This document shows, one piece after another, positions 22,687 to 25,500 of a stretch of 25,500 nt of DNA. The notes below the pieces were generated by a model. The model was not told where the DNA came from. It ran no database searches and was given only the letters and a program-made list of their open reading frames with translations. The position numbers and the translations under genes were made by a program. The DNA comes from Nitriliruptoraceae bacterium (lineage in GTDB: Bacteria > Actinomycetota > Nitriliruptoria > Nitriliruptorales > Nitriliruptoraceae): assembly GCA_003554005.1 (NCBI GenBank), contig PWEU01000381.1, forward strand, positions 1-25,500, written 5' to 3'. How positions within the stretch are numbered: the first letter of the stretch is position 1; each line of letters begins with the position of its first letter.

Positions 22687-24111
22687 GTGACCGAACCGAT
22701 CATCGTGCAAGGGGGGATGGGCGTCGGCGCCTCGAGCTGGCAGCTCGCCCAGGCCGTGGCCGACCTCGGCCAACTCGGCGTGGTCTCCGGCACCGCCGTG
22801 GCCGTGACCGTCGCGCGCCGGCTGTCCGAGGGTGATCCGGGCGGGCACGTGCGCCGAGCCCTGGAGGCCTTCCCGGTCCCCGAGATCGCGGCCCGCGTCC
22901 GCGATCGGTACTACCGGGAGGAGGCGAGAGCCCACGGGGCCCGCTTCCCCGGGGTCGCGCGTCCGGTGCTCGAGCCCGCCCGAAAGGACCTGGAACTGCT
23001 GGTCGTGGCCAACTTCGCCGAGATCACGATGGCCAAGGCCGGCACCGACGGGATGATCGGGGTCAACTACCTGGAGAAGATCCAGCTGCCCACCCTGCCC
23101 TCGCTGTACGGGGCGGTGCTGGCCGGCGTCGAAGCGGTGCTCATGGGTGCCGGCATCCCGGCCCACATCCCCGCGATCCTCGACCGGCTCGCACGCCACG
23201 AGGACGTCGAGCTGCGGATCGACGTGGCGGATGGGGACAAGGCGATCTCGCGCTTCTCCCCCAGCGCGTTCCTCGACGGCCCCCCAGCCCCCGAGGTCAG
23301 CCGGCCCCGCTTCTTCGCGATCGTGTCCTCCCACACCCTGGCCACCTACCTCGATCGCAACACCTCCGGATCACCCGATGGGTACGTCGTGGAGATGCCC
23401 GTGGCCGGGGGGCACAACGCCCCGCCCCGGGGCAAGCCGAACCTGGACGCGACCGGGCAGCCGGTCTACGGCGCCCGCGACGAGGTCAAGCTGGAAGCGA
23501 TCGCAGCCCTCGGCAAACCCTTCTGGCTCGCCGGGGGGTGGGGCACGCCGGAGCGGGTCGAGGAAGCCCTCCCCCTCGGTGCCGCCGGCGTCCAGGTCGG
23601 GACCGCCTTCGCCTTCTGCGAGGAGTCGGGGCTGACCCCGGAGCTCAAACACGCGGTCCTCGATCGGGTCGTGGACGGGACGATGTCGGTGCGCACCGAC
23701 CCGGTCGCCAGCCCCACCGGCTTCCCCTTCAAGCTGGTGGAGCTCGCCGACACGATCGCCGACGTCGAAGTGGCCGAGGCCCGGCCCCGCAAGTGCGACG
23801 TCGGGTACCTGCGCGAGGCCTACGCCAAGGAGGACGGCGAGCTCGGCTACCGCTGCTCCGCGGAACCGATCGCCGACTTCGTGCGCAAGGGCGGCACCGA
23901 GGAGGACGCCGCGGGACGCCGCTGCCTGTGCAACGGCCTGCTGACCGCGATCGACCTCGGGCAGGTCCGCCGCGAGGGGTACGCCGAGCCCGCGGTGATG
24001 ACCGCGGGTGACGACCTCCTCGACCTCGGGCGGCTGCTGGACGGCAGCAACCGCTACACCGCTCGGGACGTGGTCGCACACCTGCTCGCGCGGGTGGGCG
24101 CCCCGGCCTGA
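22687..24111 (+). CDS. Nitronate monooxygenase/enoyl-reductase-like FMN protein
   Basis: Protein of 474 residues, a TIM-barrel flavoprotein of the 2-nitropropane dioxygenase/nitronate monooxygenase superfamily. IIVQGGMGVGASSWQLA is the usual first FMN-binding strand, VAGGHNAP (240-246) holds the candidate catalytic histidine His243, and LAGGWGTPERVEEALPLGAAGVQVGTAFAFCEESG is the phosphate-binding region. The last 120 residues hold several cysteines (KCDVGY, YRCSAEP, RRCLCNGLL), more like the long PfaD-like members than short nitronate monooxygenases. The GTG at 22687 has GAGGAG six nt upstream. It diverges from ftsK and converges with the RNase J gene. The substrate is not determined. Confidence 0.8.
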   Translation: MTEPIIVQGGMGVGASSWQLAQAVADLGQLGVVSGTAVAVTVARRLSEGDPGGHVRRALEAFPVPEIAARVRDRYYREEARAHGARFPGVARPVLEPARKDLELLVVANFAEITMAKAGTDGMIGVNYLEKIQLPTLPSLYGAVLAGVEAVLMGAGIPAHIPAILDRLARHEDVELRIDVADGDKAISRFSPSAFLDGPPAPEVSRPRFFAIVSSHTLATYLDRNTSGSPDGYVVEMPVAGGHNAPPRGKPNLDATGQPVYGARDEVKLEAIAALGKPFWLAGGWGTPERVEEALPLGAAGVQVGTAFAFCEESGLTPELKHAVLDRVVDGTMSVRTDPVASPTGFPFKLVELADTIADVEVAEARPRKCDVGYLREAYAKEDGELGYRCSAEPIADFVRKGGTEEDAAGRRCLCNGLLTAIDLGQVRREGYAEPAVMTAGDDLLDLGRLLDGSNRYTARDVVAHLLARVGAPA

Positions 24112-24115
24112 CTGA

Positions 24116-24137
24116 CGGCCTGACGGCAGACAGGCCG
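24116..24137. terminator. Hairpin between convergent flavoprotein and RNase J genes
   Basis: CGGCCTG and CAGGCCG form a 7-bp stem with an 8-nt loop in the 40-bp gap between the two stop codons. Position fits a shared terminator; there is no T-run. Confidence 0.5.
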
Positions 24138-24151
24138 GTCACCCGGCGACC

Positions 24152-25500
24152 TCAGGCCTCCTGCACGACCGGCAGGATGAACGGGCGTCGCCCGGTCTCC
24201 TGCTTCCAGAACCTGCCCAGCGCCTGGACCACGTGGCGGGAGATGGCCGCGGTGTCCTCGAACTTCGCCGCCGCCAACCCCTCGAGCTCGGTGTCGACGG
24301 CCTTGCGGGCGGCGTCGAGGATCTCGTCGGCCTGCTCGTGGAAGACCACACCCTTCTGGGTCACCACGGTGTCGCTGGCCTTGCGTCGCGCGTGGGTGTC
24401 GATCGTGACGATCGCGATGCAGATCCCGTCCTCACCGATGCGGCGCCGGTCGCGCAGCAGCGCCGGACCGACGTCGTCGAGCAGCCCGTCGATGTAGACG
24501 TGGCTCGTCGGACGGCCCTCACCGCGGGTCACCTCGCCGTCTCGGAGTACCACCGAGTCACCGTCCTCGCAGATGAACACCTTCTCCGGCAGGCAACCGG
24601 TCTCCCGGGCGATCTCGGCGTGGGCGCGGAGGTGCCGGTGCTCACCGTGGACCGGGACGACGTGCTCCGGCTCCACGATGTTGTGGAACAGGACCAGCTC
24701 CTCGCGGCTGGCGTGCCCGGAGACGTGGACGTGGGCGACACCACCGTGGATCACGGTGCAGCCTCGGCGGGACAGGTTGTTGATCGAGCGGAACACCGCC
24801 TGCTCGTTGCCGGGGATCAGGCTGGAGGCGAGGATGACCAGGTCCCCCTCCCCCACCTCGAGGCGGCGGTGCTCCCCGGAGCCCATCAGCGACAGCGCGC
24901 TGAAGGGCTCGCCCTGGGAGCCGGTGGAGACCACGACCAGTTCCGAACGGTCGTAGCGGTCCACCTCGTTGGGGTCGACGGCCACGTCGGCGTCGAAGTC
25001 GAGGTAGCCGAGCTCGCCCGCGATGGCCATGTTGCGCACCATCGAGCGGCCGACGAACACGGGACGGCGCCCGACGGCGAGCGCCGCGTCGAGCACCTGC
25101 TGGATACGATGGACATGGCTGGCGAAGGACGCCACCACGACCAGCCCCTCGGCCTCGGACAGGTACTGACGGATCGTCGCGCCGACCGTGCGCTCGGGCC
25201 GGACGTGGCCTTGGCTCTCCGCCCCCGTGGAGTCGGCCAGCAGGAGATCGACACCCTCGTCCCCGAGCCGGGCGAAATGGGCGAGGTCGGTGGGGCGACC
25301 ATCCAGCGGCGACTGGTCGAGCTTGAAGTCGCCGGTGTGGACGATCATGCCCTCGGGCGTCCGGAAAGCGAAGGCGACCCCGTCGGGGATCGAGTGGCTG
25401 ACCTGGACGGCCTCGACGTCGAAGGGCCCCTGGGTGAAACGGTCCCCGGGCTCGACCTCGTGGTAGCGCGGCGCCGGCAGATCCGACCATTCCTCCAGGA
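24152..25500 (-). CDS. rnj: Ribonuclease J, N-terminus beyond the window
   Basis: The last 449 residues of a metallo-beta-lactamase/beta-CASP ribonuclease; the full protein is usually about 555, so roughly 100 N-terminal residues, including the HxHxDH zinc motif, lie outside. The frame is open to the window edge, so the ATG at 25348 is internal. Visible motifs are VSHSIPDG, VHTGDFKLD (metal-binding Asp), LLLADSTGAE, the beta-CASP domain with VSTGSQGEP, HVHVSGHASREE and PVHGEHRHLRAH, and the C-terminal domain ending VVQEA. RNase J is a 5'-3' exo- and endoribonuclease for mRNA decay and rRNA maturation. Its place beside ftsK matches Mycobacterium. Confidence 0.93.
   Translation of the reverse strand, partial: LEEWSDLPAPRYHEVEPGDRFTQGPFDVEAVQVSHSIPDGVAFAFRTPEGMIVHTGDFKLDQSPLDGRPTDLAHFARLGDEGVDLLLADSTGAESQGHVRPERTVGATIRQYLSEAEGLVVVASFASHVHRIQQVLDAALAVGRRPVFVGRSMVRNMAIAGELGYLDFDADVAVDPNEVDRYDRSELVVVSTGSQGEPFSALSLMGSGEHRRLEVGEGDLVILASSLIPGNEQAVFRSINNLSRRGCTVIHGGVAHVHVSGHASREELVLFHNIVEPEHVVPVHGEHRHLRAHAEIARETGCLPEKVFICEDGDSVVLRDGEVTRGEGRPTSHVYIDGLLDDVGPALLRDRRRIGEDGICIAIVTIDTHARRKASDTVVTQKGVVFHEQADEILDAARKAVDTELEGLAAAKFEDTAAISRHVVQALGRFWKQETGRRPFILPVVQEA

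Noticed and set aside
20763..22835. 690-codon plus-strand frame
   Set aside because: Antisense shadow of ftsK.
1..25500. tRNA, rRNA, riboswitch or insertion sequence
   Set aside because: None could be recognised by eye; short structured RNAs could still be missed.

Overview
The window is a very GC-rich chromosomal segment from an actinobacterium. The gene order (RNase J, ftsK, a rodZ-like gene, pgsA, cinA, recA, recX, miaB, miaA, dapF, hflX, lexA with a divergent LysM gene) matches the conserved actinobacterial ftsK-recA-lexA neighbourhood. SOS boxes of the CGAAC-N4-GTTCG type agree with this. I cannot fix the genus. A deep-branching, salt- or alkali-adapted lineage is suggested by a sodium-pump type rhodopsin and by the remains of a Na+-coupled transporter, but that is inference.

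Layout, left to right. 34-1508: a YneA/DivS-like LysM membrane protein and lexA diverge from a promoter region holding four SOS boxes. 1524-4890: hflX, dapF and miaA on the minus strand. 5008-5844: a microbial rhodopsin with the NDQ motif of light-driven Na+ pumps, placed between miaA and miaB. 6018-7517: miaB. 7782-9686: an orphan sensor histidine kinase on the plus strand. 9637-10576: a degraded SLC6/NSS sodium symporter gene with a frameshift and an apparent internal deletion. 10720-11001: a small membrane protein upstream of it. 11086-11180: 14-bp tandem repeats. 11172-12946: recX and recA. 12947-13579: a 633-bp non-coding region with the recA promoter and SOS box, 33-bp tandem repeats and a perfect hairpin. 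13580-14251: a DEDDh exonuclease on the plus strand. 14209-18373: thpR, cinA, pgsA and rimO, tightly packed on the minus strand. 18434-19261: rodZ-like. 19458-19745: a small secreted or membrane protein. 19866-22448: ftsK. 22687-24111: a nitronate-monooxygenase-family flavoprotein. 24152-25500: RNase J, whose start lies beyond the window.

Functional themes. DNA damage response and chromosome handling (lexA, LysM division inhibitor, recA, recX, ftsK, exonuclease) sit beside tRNA and ribosome modification (miaA, miaB, rimO, hflX, thpR, RNase J) and envelope or lysine metabolism (pgsA, rodZ, dapF). The accessory layer is the rhodopsin, the sensor kinase and the decaying Na+ symporter with its small partner, all inserted between recX and miaA. 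The rhodopsin is the strongest unusual element: its motif residues indicate outward Na+ pumping. No retinal biosynthesis gene is visible here. No tRNA, rRNA, CRISPR array or insertion sequence was recognised.
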